Below, one piece after another: positions 17,753 to 26,433 of a DNA stretch of 64,000 nucleotides. Location: positions 43,559 to 107,558 of the forward strand of contig DDWS01000068.1 in the NCBI GenBank assembly GCA_002347685.1, written 5' to 3'. Below the pieces are notes generated by a model. It made no database searches. It was not told where the DNA came from and saw nothing but the letters and a program-made list of their open reading frames with translations. The DNA is from Syntrophaceae bacterium UBA2280 (GTDB lineage Bacteria; Desulfobacterota; Syntrophia; Syntrophales; Smithellaceae). Each line of letters opens with the position of its first letter. Positions within the stretch are counted from its first letter, which is position 1. The position numbers were made by a program, and so were the translations under genes.

Positions 17753-18982
17753 ATGAAATTTTTATTGATCTATCCGAAGTGGGAAAAGCTGGACCGTCAG
17801 ACACGTTTCACGCTGCCGCCGCACGGACCGGTCGTGATGGCCGCCGCGCTGCCTGAAGATGTGGACGTGACGTTTATCGATGAAAACGTCGAACCGATCG
17901 ACTTTAACGCGGAGGTGGATTTCGTCGGTATTTCGATGATGCTCACCGCACAGGTCAAACGCGGCTGGGAAATCGCGGATACGTTTCGCGCCCGGGGCGT
18001 GAAAGTCATGTGCGGCGGGATCGCCACCATGTTGCACGCCCAGGAATGCCAGATACACGCCGACGCTGTTTTTCTGGGAGAGGCCGAAGGCCGGATGGAG
18101 CAGGTTTTTGCCGATTTGAAACAAAACCGTCTTTTGCCGGTTTATGACTACATGCATCAATTTCCCCCGATTGAATCCGTGGGCACGGCACGCCGCGGGA
18201 TCTTAAACCGCGAGATGTACAATTATCGCGGCGTGCAAATGGTCGATCTGGTGCACGCCTCGCGCGGATGCCGGTTTAACTGCTATCCGTGCGCGGTGAG
18301 ATTCCTGGGCGGTCGTCAGTTTCGTCCGCGTCCCTATGACAAGGTTATTGAAGAACTGGGGAATATCGACAACAGCCGCCTGTTCATTGTGGACAATTCG
18401 CTCGCGCAGGACAAGGACTGGGAAATGGGGCTGTTCAAGGAGATGATTCCGCTCAAGAAGAAATGGTGCTCCCATCCGATTGAGGACGACGATAAAGTGC
18501 TGGATCTGGCCGCGCAGGCCGGCGCCTGGTTTGTCTATCAGGCGATTTTTGATTCATCCGATTTTATCCGGGACCGGGTCAAACGTTATCACGACTTCGG
18601 CATCGCGGTGGAAGGCAGCATCCTGCTGGGCCTGGATTACCATACCGAAGACTACATCAAGCGGTGGATGGATTTCCTGCTGGAGATCGAGTTGGATATG
18701 GCCGAATTCACGATCCTGACGCCTTTTCGGCACACACGCACCTTTGACGATTTGCAAGGCGAAGGCCGGATCATTTCGTACGACTGGAACGACTACACCT
18801 GCGGGAAGGTGGTGTTTCAGCCGAAACTCATGACGCCCGAAAAGCTTCAGGAGATGTATTACTACTGCTGGGACCGGTTCTATGAAGAAGAGCCGCAGAA
18901 TTACAAAATGTTCAAGATGCTCAAAAATGTGATGGATAAGGAAAAACGCGACGGCACATACAAGCCGCGCGAGCGTTCGTAG
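17753..18982 (+). CDS. B12-binding radical SAM protein
   Basis: A 409-residue protein. Residues about 1-125 form a cobalamin-binding-like Rossmann domain (LLIYPKWEKL, FIDENVEPID, VMCGGIATMLHA, VFLGEAEG), without the DxHxxG motif, as usual in class B members. The radical SAM cluster motif is C173-x3-C177-x2-C180 (CRFNCYPC). Such enzymes often methylate or rearrange unactivated carbons. The reaction here is unknown. Its place between the KS/CLF pair and the ammonia lyase suggests it modifies the polyketide or its starter. The gap to the upstream gene is 94 bases. Confidence 0.85.
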   Translation: MKFLLIYPKWEKLDRQTRFTLPPHGPVVMAAALPEDVDVTFIDENVEPIDFNAEVDFVGISMMLTAQVKRGWEIADTFRARGVKVMCGGIATMLHAQECQIHADAVFLGEAEGRMEQVFADLKQNRLLPVYDYMHQFPPIESVGTARRGILNREMYNYRGVQMVDLVHASRGCRFNCYPCAVRFLGGRQFRPRPYDKVIEELGNIDNSRLFIVDNSLAQDKDWEMGLFKEMIPLKKKWCSHPIEDDDKVLDLAAQAGAWFVYQAIFDSSDFIRDRVKRYHDFGIAVEGSILLGLDYHTEDYIKRWMDFLLEIELDMAEFTILTPFRHTRTFDDLQGEGRIISYDWNDYTCGKVVFQPKLMTPEKLQEMYYYCWDRFYEEEPQNYKMFKMLKNVMDKEKRDGTYKPRERS

Positions 18983-19015
18983 CCCGGACGCGATTGAAAG
19001 GAGATCAGAGGCGCT

Positions 19016-20569
19016 ATGGGAAAACCGCGCAAAAGCGCCGCCGTGGTGATTGACGGCGGCCATGTCAGTTATGCAAATATCCTGGCTGTGTCCAGGGATG
19101 GAAAGCCGGTCGTTATCAGTCAATCGAAGGCCTTTATAAAACGGATGGCCCTCACGCAAAAAGCACTGATGGACTCAATGGAGAAGGGCGTTGCGGTCTA
19201 TGGCGTGAACACAGGCTACGGCAAATCCTGCGGAAACCGGATGAGTCTGAAGACGGCCATGAAAAACGGCGTCAATATATTCCGCTTTCACGGTTGCGGT
19301 ACAGGGGATCCGATCGGCATCGAGGAGACGCGGGCCGCCATGTTGACGCGCATCCTTTGTCTGGCGCGCGGCTATTCGGGTGTTTCCATCGGACTGCTCG
19401 AACAGATGGCGGCTTTTCTAAACGCGGGCATTACGCCCGTGGTGCCCTGCGAGGGGTCGGTGGGCGCATCCGGCGATCTGACGCCGATGTCCTACATCGG
19501 CGCGGCGCTCGCGGGTGAGCGTGACGTCTTTTATGAAAACGACATCATGCCCGCGGCGAAAGCCATGAAGAAAGCCGGCCTCAGGCCCTATAAATATCTT
19601 CCGAAAGAGCCCCTTTCGATGGTGAACGGAACCACGACCATGACAGGCATTGCCGTGCTGGCCGTCGATCGTGCCGAAAGAATCCTGGACGCGGCGATTT
19701 TTGCCACTGCGCTTTGCGTCCACGGGATGAAGGGTAACGCCCATCACTACCATCCGGTGATTTCCGAGGCCAAGCCTTTTCCCGGTCAGGTTCTGGTCGC
19801 GAAAAAAATCGCGCACCTGCTCATCGCCAGAGTATCGGCGCGCCAACTTGAGGATGATTCGCTCGAAGCGCTGCAGGATCCCTATTCACTGCGCTGTGCG
19901 CCTCAGGTGCTCGGTGTGCTGGCGGACGCGCTTTCGTGGATAAAAAAATGGGTGGAAATCGAAGCCAATTCCTCCAACGACAATCCGATATTCGATCCCG
20001 CCACGGGTCAGGTGCTCATGGGTGGTAATTTCTATGGCGGCCACATCGCATTTGCGATGGACGGTTTGAAAGCCGCGCTGGCCTCCGCCGCCGATATGTG
20101 CGACCGTCAGATCATGCTGCTGGTGAACCCCACCCTCAACCGCGGCCTGCCGGGGGATCTGGTTCGTCTCAATGGCGCGCAAACCGGGCTGCATCACGGT
20201 TTCAAGGCCATGTCCATTGCGTCATCGGCGCTGGCCGCCGAGGCGCTCAAAGCAACGATGCCGGCCGCGTCTTTTTCACGCTCAACCGAATCGCATAATC
20301 AGGACAAAGTCAGTATGGGCACCATCGCGGCGCGCGATGCCGAGCGTGTCTGCACGCTTACGGAGCGGGTGGTATCCATTCATCTGCTGGCGGCGGCGCA
20401 GGCTTGCGATATCAGAAAGAATATAAAGGTCCGGCCTCTTTTAGACCGCGCGTTGCAGAATATCCGGCAGGTCAGCGATCCCGTGATAGAAGACCGGCCG
20501 CTCGATGAGGATATCGAAAGAATGTGCATGGTTATCCGCTACGCCGATTTCTTCAGGGGTAGGTCATGA
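19016..20569 (+). CDS. Aromatic amino acid ammonia lyase (HAL/PAL/TAL family)
   Basis: A 517-residue MIO-type lyase that would release ammonia from an aromatic amino acid to give a cinnamate-type or urocanate product. The MIO-forming Ala151-Ser152-Gly153 is in GASGDLTPMSY, and the catalytic Tyr62 in VYGVNTGYG. The selectivity pair is Phe91-His92 (FRFHGCGTGDP), unlike the Ser-His of histidine lyases, His-Leu of tyrosine lyases or Phe-Leu of plant PALs, as I recall them. No hut genes are nearby. AAAGGAGAT precedes the start. The thioesterase gene overlaps its stop by 4 bases. Confidence 0.9.
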   Translation: MGKPRKSAAVVIDGGHVSYANILAVSRDGKPVVISQSKAFIKRMALTQKALMDSMEKGVAVYGVNTGYGKSCGNRMSLKTAMKNGVNIFRFHGCGTGDPIGIEETRAAMLTRILCLARGYSGVSIGLLEQMAAFLNAGITPVVPCEGSVGASGDLTPMSYIGAALAGERDVFYENDIMPAAKAMKKAGLRPYKYLPKEPLSMVNGTTTMTGIAVLAVDRAERILDAAIFATALCVHGMKGNAHHYHPVISEAKPFPGQVLVAKKIAHLLIARVSARQLEDDSLEALQDPYSLRCAPQVLGVLADALSWIKKWVEIEANSSNDNPIFDPATGQVLMGGNFYGGHIAFAMDGLKAALASAADMCDRQIMLLVNPTLNRGLPGDLVRLNGAQTGLHHGFKAMSIASSALAAEALKATMPAASFSRSTESHNQDKVSMGTIAARDAERVCTLTERVVSIHLLAAAQACDIRKNIKVRPLLDRALQNIRQVSDPVIEDRPLDEDIERMCMVIRYADFFRGRS

Positions 20570-20985
20570 GCGCAGATAAAAAAAGCTTTGAAGTCAGCCT
20601 CAGTGTGCCGTTTTTCGATCTGGATCCCATGCAGATTGTCTGGCACGGCAATTATCTCAACTACTTTGAAATTGCCCGAGCCGCGTTGTTTGATCATTAC
20701 GGTGTCGATCTTTACGCGTACTATGAACGCGAAAGAATTATTTTCCCCATCATCCGGACATCCACCAAGCATATATTCCCGCTCAAACACAGAGATGAGG
20801 TCATCGTGAAGGCGACACTCGTCGATGCCAACATCAAGCTTGTCGTGGATTTTGAAATCCGCAAGGTGGCCGATCAAAGCGTCTGCGCGCGTGGACGTAC
20901 GGAGCAGGTGGCAGTCCTGTCGCCGGAAATGGAAACCCTGTTTAGCATTCCGCAGGATATACGAAAATTATTGGGGTATGAATAA
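20566..20985 (+). CDS. 4HBT-family acyl thioesterase
   Basis: A 139-residue hotdog thioesterase. The conserved opening DLDPMQIVWHGNYLNYFEIAR carries the candidate catalytic Asp20 and the helix typical of YbgC/4-hydroxybenzoyl-CoA thioesterases. It overlaps the lyase stop by 4 bases (ATGA), and its own stop shares a base with the next start (TAATG), so it is tightly coupled to both. Similar stand-alone thioesterases occur in aryl polyene gene clusters. Release or proof-reading of an aryl-acyl thioester is the likely role. Confidence 0.88.
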   Translation: MSADKKSFEVSLSVPFFDLDPMQIVWHGNYLNYFEIARAALFDHYGVDLYAYYERERIIFPIIRTSTKHIFPLKHRDEVIVKATLVDANIKLVVDFEIRKVADQSVCARGRTEQVAVLSPEMETLFSIPQDIRKLLGYE

Positions 20986-22694
20986 TGGATGATCTTTTAA
21001 AAAAAGCTTACGTGACAGGGGTGGAGCGGGTGGCGGCCTGGTCGGATCTGCTCGACGCGATTAATGTGTTTCCCGTAGCCGACGGCGACACTGGCCGGAA
21101 TCTTTCGATCAGCCTCTCCCCGCTTCGTTTCGCCGGCGAGGATAAAGACAAAGTTGTCCGTCAGCTGCTTATGGCGGCACGCGGCAATTCGGGCAATATC
21201 GCGTCGCAATTTTTTTCAGCATTTTATGCCGCCCAATCGGTGTTTGATCTCGCCTGTGCGGTTCAGGAAGGAAACGCGAAAGCCTGGAAAGCATTGAGCA
21301 ATCCGCGTCCCGGTACGATCCTGACGGTTTTCGATGCGCTCGAAGACGCGCTGTGGCGCGAAAACTTCGTTCCGGATGCCGTCACGGTCGAAAAATTGAT
21401 GGCGCGCCTGGAACAGGCGGTTTCCGAGACGCACGAGCTGTTGCCCAGGTTGAAAGAAGCGGGCGTCATCGACGCAGGCGCTCTGGGGATGTACATCTTC
21501 TTCGAGGGATTCTTCCGGACGCTGGCAGGCGAAAGCGGATATTGCCGGCCGGTGACGGAGGTGTTCAAGGGCCGTCTTCAAATCGCGTCGTCGTTTAAAG
21601 GAGCGTCTGAATCAGGCTATTGTGTCGATTTTGTTCTGCAGGCGGGAGACAAAGCCACAGACGATCTGGCTTTGGTGATGCGCTCGCAGGAGAGCGCCAT
21701 TGTCATTGGTCAGGGCGATTTGTACAAAATTCATCTGCACACGGCGGATAAGGAAATGATCCGGACAAAGATGGCCGCCATAGGCAAGGTGGTCAATTGG
21801 GAGGCGGATAATCTTTCTCAGCAGATCGCGCAATTTGCCGCCGCGCCCTCTGAATCCGGTCTGCATATCATGACCGACGCGGCCGGATCGCTCACCCGCG
21901 ACGACGCGAAAAACAACGGGTTTACGCTTTTAAACAGCTACCTCAATGTCGGCGAAAAGTCGCTGCCGGAAACCTATTTTCATCCGGAGGATCTCTACAG
22001 CGCGATGCGTCAGGGCGTGAAAGTCTCGACATCGCAATCTTCCGTGTTCGAGCGGCATGAGTATTACGCCGCCGCCACGGCGCGTTTTGAAAAGGTTCTT
22101 TACCTATGTGTCGGTTCCGCCTTTACCGGCAACTACCAGGTCGCCCTTGACTGGAAAAAGGAGTATGATCCGGCCAATCGTCTGGTCGTCATCGACACGG
22201 GCGCAGCCTCCGGCAGGCTCGGTACGATGGTCCTGGCCGTCTGCCGTTATCTGAGCCGGAACCGGGATATGGACAAGACCATCGCCTTTGCAAAAAAGGC
22301 GGTGGAAGACTGTGAGGAGTATGTTTTTCTCGAAAAGCTCGAGTACCTGGCCGCGGGCGGGAGGCTTTCCAAGACCAGCGCTTTTTTCGGCGACATGCTC
22401 AAGATGAAACCCGTTATTTCGCCTCAGCCTGAAGGCGCAAAAAAAGTCGGTGTGGTGAGAAACCGCAGAGACCAGATCAAAATGGCACTCGCGAAACTGG
22501 CCGCAACGCTTGATTCGAATTCCGACGCGTTGATCATGTTGGAGTATTCGGATAACTTCGAGCAGGTATCGGAATTGAACGAAGAGATCAAAAAGCTGTA
22601 TCCGAAGGCCGAAATGATCCTGCAGCCGCTCTCCCTGACTTCGGGGGCGCACATGGGGCCTGGAACCTGGGGCGTTGCGTTTTTGAAGATGTGA
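20985..22694 (+). CDS. DhaL/DAK2-DegV fusion (fatty acid kinase-like)
   Basis: A 569-residue fusion. Residues about 1-200 are a DhaL/DAK2 nucleotide-binding domain (FPVADGDTGRN, RGNSGNIASQFF, DAGALGMYIFFEG) like the ATPase part of FakA. Residues about 280-569 are a DegV domain like the fatty-acid-binding FakB (IMTDAAGSL, KVSTSQSSVFE, VGSAFTGNYQVA, GGRLSKTSAFFGDML). Together they could bind a fatty acid and phosphorylate its carboxyl. Placement in this cluster, one base from the thioesterase, suggests the acid released is activated as an acyl phosphate. That link is inference. Confidence 0.88.
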   Translation: MDDLLKKAYVTGVERVAAWSDLLDAINVFPVADGDTGRNLSISLSPLRFAGEDKDKVVRQLLMAARGNSGNIASQFFSAFYAAQSVFDLACAVQEGNAKAWKALSNPRPGTILTVFDALEDALWRENFVPDAVTVEKLMARLEQAVSETHELLPRLKEAGVIDAGALGMYIFFEGFFRTLAGESGYCRPVTEVFKGRLQIASSFKGASESGYCVDFVLQAGDKATDDLALVMRSQESAIVIGQGDLYKIHLHTADKEMIRTKMAAIGKVVNWEADNLSQQIAQFAAAPSESGLHIMTDAAGSLTRDDAKNNGFTLLNSYLNVGEKSLPETYFHPEDLYSAMRQGVKVSTSQSSVFERHEYYAAATARFEKVLYLCVGSAFTGNYQVALDWKKEYDPANRLVVIDTGAASGRLGTMVLAVCRYLSRNRDMDKTIAFAKKAVEDCEEYVFLEKLEYLAAGGRLSKTSAFFGDMLKMKPVISPQPEGAKKVGVVRNRRDQIKMALAKLAATLDSNSDALIMLEYSDNFEQVSELNEEIKKLYPKAEMILQPLSLTSGAHMGPGTWGVAFLKM

Positions 22695-22700
22695 AAAACA

Positions 22701-22816
22701 GGCGATAGGCTATAGGCTATAGGCTATAGGCTATAGGCTATAGGAAGAAGCTCGTTGCTGGTAGCTCATGGCTCATGGCGAAAGACAGTAAATAGTGGAT
22801 GGTGGATATGTTGGAT
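22701..22816. repeat. Heptamer tandem repeat, (GGCTATA)5 and related words
   Basis: GGCGATA followed by five exact GGCTATA units at 22708-22742, then GCTCATG twice near 22764-22777, then GTGGATG-type units from 22796. The word changes but the 7-base period holds. It fills the gap between the DhaL-DegV gene and the glycosyltransferase and runs into the start of the latter. Confidence 0.75.
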
Positions 22817-23539
22817 ATGGGAAATGAGAACAGACAAAACCGGTTTGCCATTGTGATTCCGGTTTACAATCACGGGGCGCAGGTGGCGCATGTGGCAAGG
22901 CAGGCGCAGGCGCTTGGTTATCCCGTCTTTGTCGTGGACGACGGTTCAACCGACGACGCGCCTTTGCGTCTGGCGGAGGTTCAGGGCATCACCATCTTGC
23001 GACATTTAAAAAACGAAGGCAAGGGCGCGGCGATCATGACCGGCTTCATGGCTGCGTCCAATGTCGCGGATTACGCCTTGACGATGGATGCCGACGGTCA
23101 GCATTTACCGGAAGACGCGGTCACGTTAATGGAGGCGGTTCCTGCGGGGGAAAGACCGATTGTCGTCGGCGCGCGCGAAGGCATGAATGCGGATCAGGGT
23201 GCCCACATTCCCTGGACCAGCCGTTTCGGCCGGAAATTTTCCAACTTTTGGGTCTGGATTTCCGGCGGGCCCTGGCTTTCGGATTCGCAAAGCGGGATGA
23301 GGGCCTATCCCCTGCCCGAGGTCATGAGTCTCGATATACGGGCAAGGCGTTTTCAGTTTGAGGTCGAAATTCTGGTCAAGGCCAAAAGAAGAGGCATTTC
23401 TATCCTTGAAGCGCCGGTGCGGGTGGTCTATCCGCAGGATGGCACAAGGGTTTCCCATTTCCGTCCATTTGTCGATTTTATGCGAAACACCAAAACTTTT
23501 ACGCGCCTCATCTTCACCCGCATTTTTTTGCGTCACTGA
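22799..23539 (+). CDS. Family 2 glycosyltransferase (DPM1-like)
   Basis: A GT2 enzyme of up to 246 residues. Seen: IVIPVYNHG, VVDDGSTDD and MDADGQH (nucleotide-sugar and metal binding), a KNEGKGAAIMTGF segment and the acceptor-side SGMRAYPL. There is no membrane region. The C-terminal VVYPQDGTRVSHFRPFVDF matches GT2 proteins found with lipid and aryl polyene clusters. The first six codons lie in heptamer repeat sequence, so the true start may be ATG 22808 or 22817; none has a clear ribosome binding site. The repeat separates it from the tightly coupled genes upstream. Confidence 0.85.
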   Translation: MVDMLDMGNENRQNRFAIVIPVYNHGAQVAHVARQAQALGYPVFVVDDGSTDDAPLRLAEVQGITILRHLKNEGKGAAIMTGFMAASNVADYALTMDADGQHLPEDAVTLMEAVPAGERPIVVGAREGMNADQGAHIPWTSRFGRKFSNFWVWISGGPWLSDSQSGMRAYPLPEVMSLDIRARRFQFEVEILVKAKRRGISILEAPVRVVYPQDGTRVSHFRPFVDFMRNTKTFTRLIFTRIFLRH

Positions 23540-23566
23540 AATATCAAAGACGTCATAAGGAAGGAT

Positions 23567-24049
23567 TCAGGCAGCCCCGGCCGGATAATCTTCACGGTAG
23601 GCCTTTCTGGCAATGATCATCAGGGAGTTTCGATAGCCATTTCCCTTGTCGTGGTGCCAGGTGGTGATGAGCGTCGGGGTTACTTCCACAACGCTCTGCG
23701 TGGGAACGGCGGTATAGGTGTCAAAGAATCGCGGATGCTGCCGTTTATAAAGGTCGCAGAAATACTGGTTCTTCGGTGTCAAGGGATGCCCCATGTCTTT
23801 TGCGATGCCTTCGATCTGCACATGATCCCGGCACAACGCGACGTTGGGATTGGTTAAAATCTGCCTGTGTTTTGTCAGACGCGTGTCGGTTTGAAAATAG
23901 AGTTTCAATCCCACATTGACGGTAAACACGGTGCGGCAGGTCACGTGGTTGCTCACAGCCGTTGCCAGAGCCCAGGTCGTATTCTGACTGATGAAATGAG
24001 CGCAATCACGTTCGAGTGCGGCATAATCAACTTCTGTGCGATCCATCAT
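23567..24049 (-). CDS. Pyridoxamine 5'-phosphate oxidase-like FMN-binding protein
   Basis: A 160-residue split-barrel protein of the PNPOx-like group. Seen: the N-terminal helix, NTTWALATAVSNHVTCRTVF, LYFQTDTRLTKHRQILTNPNVALC and the following strand with GIAKDMG, as in FMN-binding members of general stress or F420/heme-type branches. The reaction cannot be told. A longer open frame runs upstream into the next gene's region, but the pair of ATGs at 24046-24049, preceded by GGAG, gives the family length. It is divergent from the MBL gene. Confidence 0.75.
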   Translation of the reverse strand: MMDRTEVDYAALERDCAHFISQNTTWALATAVSNHVTCRTVFTVNVGLKLYFQTDTRLTKHRQILTNPNVALCRDHVQIEGIAKDMGHPLTPKNQYFCDLYKRQHPRFFDTYTAVPTQSVVEVTPTLITTWHHDKGNGYRNSLMIIARKAYREDYPAGAA

Positions 24050-24301
24050 TTTCTTCTCCATTCCACCAGACTTAAGGGCATTTGTTATACGAACGCGGGT
24101 GACAACATCCTTCGAACGTTTCTGCACCTGAATTTCAGAGGCTTCATCAAAACAGAAGTGCGCCTTAAAATCAACCCGATTTTCACCGGATCCGGGGGTG
24201 GGTATCCATCGGATCGCGCTACAAAGTCGTTGCCTGTCTTTCGAAGGTATGCTACTTTGCCGCTGATGGTACCGGTGAAAAATACCCGCCAGGAGCGCGC
24301 A

Positions 24302-25069
24302 ATGAGGATAAGGGTTTTGGGGTGTCATGGTTCGCAGCTTCCGAATTACAATACCACGAGCTTTCTTCTGGGAGAAAATGTTCTGGTCGACGCGGGCACC
24401 GTCACGCCGGTGCTGACGCTGCGCGAGCAACTCAAAATCGATTACATCTTTATCACTCACGCCCACATGGATCACGTCCGTGACCTGATGTTTCTGGCCG
24501 ACAATATTTTCTATTCCAAACGGTCCAGGCCTCTGTATGTGTGCAGCGCCAAAGGCGTACTGGACTCGCTCTCCAAACATTTATTCAACAATGTAATCTG
24601 GCCGGATTTCTCAAAAATTCCGGATAAAAAAAATCCCCTGATTCGTTTCAAGGTGCTTGTGCCCGGCCGGACGCAGGTTATAGGTGATTTGCGGGTGCGC
24701 GCCGTTGCCGTCCATCATACCGTCGAGACAATGGGATATATGATTGAATCGAAAGGCAAGGCGGTGATGTTTCTGGGCGACACGGGCCCCACAGAGCAGG
24801 TCTGGAGAACCGCCAAGACCTGCAAAGGTCTCAAGGCGATCTTTGTGGAAACTTCCCTGCCCGACGCCATGACGGAGATGGCCAGGAAAACAGGGCACCT
24901 CACGCCATTGTCGCTTACGGAAGAACTCAAAAAACTCAAAGGCGCGAAGCCGGATATTTATCTGTATCACATGAAGCCCTGGTTTCATGAGGCGATCCGC
25001 GAAGAAGTCGCATCCATTTCCGACCGGAAAATCCATATCATTGAAGACGGTCAGATCATCCGCGTGTAA
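24302..25069 (+). CDS. Class II cAMP phosphodiesterase-like MBL-fold protein
   Basis: A 255-residue metallo-beta-lactamase fold protein resembling class II 3',5'-cyclic-nucleotide phosphodiesterases: RIRVLGCHGSQLPNYNTTSFLL opening, di-metal motif THAHMDH, AVAVHHTVETMGYMIES, FLGDTGPTE and HLTPLSLTEELK. It could set a cyclic nucleotide level, but other phosphodiester substrates are possible. AGGAG at 24291 fixes the start at 24302; the frame is open much further upstream, which I take as chance. folC starts 12 bases after the stop. Confidence 0.82.
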   Translation: MRIRVLGCHGSQLPNYNTTSFLLGENVLVDAGTVTPVLTLREQLKIDYIFITHAHMDHVRDLMFLADNIFYSKRSRPLYVCSAKGVLDSLSKHLFNNVIWPDFSKIPDKKNPLIRFKVLVPGRTQVIGDLRVRAVAVHHTVETMGYMIESKGKAVMFLGDTGPTEQVWRTAKTCKGLKAIFVETSLPDAMTEMARKTGHLTPLSLTEELKKLKGAKPDIYLYHMKPWFHEAIREEVASISDRKIHIIEDGQIIRV

Positions 25070-25081
25070 TCCCCTTCCTTC

Positions 25082-26398
25082 ATGAAAACATTCAACGCCA
25101 CCGCCTACTTAAACGGATTGAATATCGATGTGATGCGTTTCGGTCTCGATGCGATCACGGACGCTTTGTTGAGGTTGGGCAATCCGCAAAACGACTACCC
25201 CGCGATATTGATTGCCGGCACCAACGGCAAGGGTTCGACTTCAGCCATGACCGCTTCTATCCTGACCAGAGCCGGTTATCGGACAGGGCTCTACACATCG
25301 CCGCATCTGCTCGATATCCGCGAGAGGATCGTTGTTGGCGGGAAAATGATCCCCCTTGCCCGCTTCAACAGGATCATCGGGGATATCCGCGATGTGATCC
25401 GAAAGCCTCTGACCTACTTTGAAATTCTAACCGCCGCCGCTTTCGTGTATTTCCGGGAGCAGAAGGTCGACGTCGCCGTGCTGGAAGTAGGCCTGGGCGG
25501 AAGGCTCGACGCGACCAATGTCTGCGATCCGCTGGTCTCGGTCATCACCAACATTTCGTTGGAACATACCGCATGGCTGGGCAAAACACTCGACGCGATT
25601 GCCCGTGAAAAAGCCGGGATCATTAAAAAGAACGGCGTCTGCATCACTGCTGCCGCGCAGCGAAAAGTGCGCGATGTTTTCGCATCTGTATGCGAATCCC
25701 AGAAATCGGATCTATATTGCCTGGGGCGGGATATCCGTATCAGAAGGCAGTCTGACGGGCAGGTGTCCTACATTGGACTTTTCCGATCGATTGACGGTCT
25801 GAATATCGGTTTGCCGGGAGATCATCAACGGGTCAATGCCGCGCTCGCTATCGCCGCCGTCGAAATAGCGGCCAGGAAAGGACTGCCCGTTGACGACGAA
25901 GCCATCCGTCAGGGGCTTTGCGAAATCCGCTGGGCGGCCCGGGGAGAGGTGTTGATGGACGCGCCCGTTTTTCTGCTCGACGGGGCGCACAATCCCGCGG
26001 GGATCCAAACACTGTGCCGGTCATTGAAAAATGATTTTTCATACCGGCGGCTGATCCTGATATTTGCATCCCTGTCCGATAAAAATTATTCCCGCATGCT
26101 GCGACAACTCGCGCCGCTGGCGGATAGGATATACCTTCCCCGCCTGGGGACACAACGAGCGGTACCCCCGGAGCGTCTGGCGCGAGAGTTGCGCCGGATG
26201 AATATTGCGGCGCTGGAAACTCAAACGGTTCACGAGGCGCTGCAAAAGGCTCTGGCGACAGCAAAAAAGCAGGATATGATTTGCGCCGCCGGGTCCATTT
26301 ATCTGGCAGGCGAGATAAAACAATCATTTTCTCAAAGCGCATCTTATGGTAAGTGCGTCGGGGGGAAAACAGTTCGAGGTTCAAAGTTTCAAGTTTAA
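25082..26398 (+). CDS. folC: Dihydrofolate synthase/folylpolyglutamate synthase
   Basis: A 438-residue Mur-ligase-type enzyme that adds glutamate to dihydropteroate and folates. Seen: the P-loop IAGTNGKGSTSAM, TSPHLLDIRERI, VLEVGLGGRLDATN, SLEHTAWLG and GAHNPAGIQTL. The last residues (GKTVRGSKFQV) are encoded by heptamer repeat sequence and do not look like family sequence, so the ancestral stop was probably earlier. Its end lies only 35 bases from the lptD start. Confidence 0.93.
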   Translation: MKTFNATAYLNGLNIDVMRFGLDAITDALLRLGNPQNDYPAILIAGTNGKGSTSAMTASILTRAGYRTGLYTSPHLLDIRERIVVGGKMIPLARFNRIIGDIRDVIRKPLTYFEILTAAAFVYFREQKVDVAVLEVGLGGRLDATNVCDPLVSVITNISLEHTAWLGKTLDAIAREKAGIIKKNGVCITAAAQRKVRDVFASVCESQKSDLYCLGRDIRIRRQSDGQVSYIGLFRSIDGLNIGLPGDHQRVNAALAIAAVEIAARKGLPVDDEAIRQGLCEIRWAARGEVLMDAPVFLLDGAHNPAGIQTLCRSLKNDFSYRRLILIFASLSDKNYSRMLRQLAPLADRIYLPRLGTQRAVPPERLARELRRMNIAALETQTVHEALQKALATAKKQDMICAAGSIYLAGEIKQSFSQSASYGKCVGGKTVRGSKFQV

Positions 26399-26413
26399 CG
26401 TTTCAAGTTCAAG
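26372..26413. repeat. Heptamer repeat, six units across the folC stop
   Basis: Six contiguous 7-base units: GTTCGAG, GTTCAAA, GTTTCAA, GTTTAAC, GTTTCAA, GTTCAAG. The folC stop codon (26396-26398) is inside the fourth unit. The block lies in the gap before lptD. Confidence 0.7.
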
Positions 26414-26433
26414 GGAATGGAAGGCCGACGATT

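Noticed and set aside
19016..20569. Histidine degradation (hutH)
   Set aside because: No hutU, hutI or hutG nearby, the selectivity pair differs, and the gene is coupled to a thioesterase in a KS cluster.
22701..22816. CRISPR-like array from tandem repeats
   Set aside because: The unit is 7 bases with no spacers, and no cas genes are in the window.
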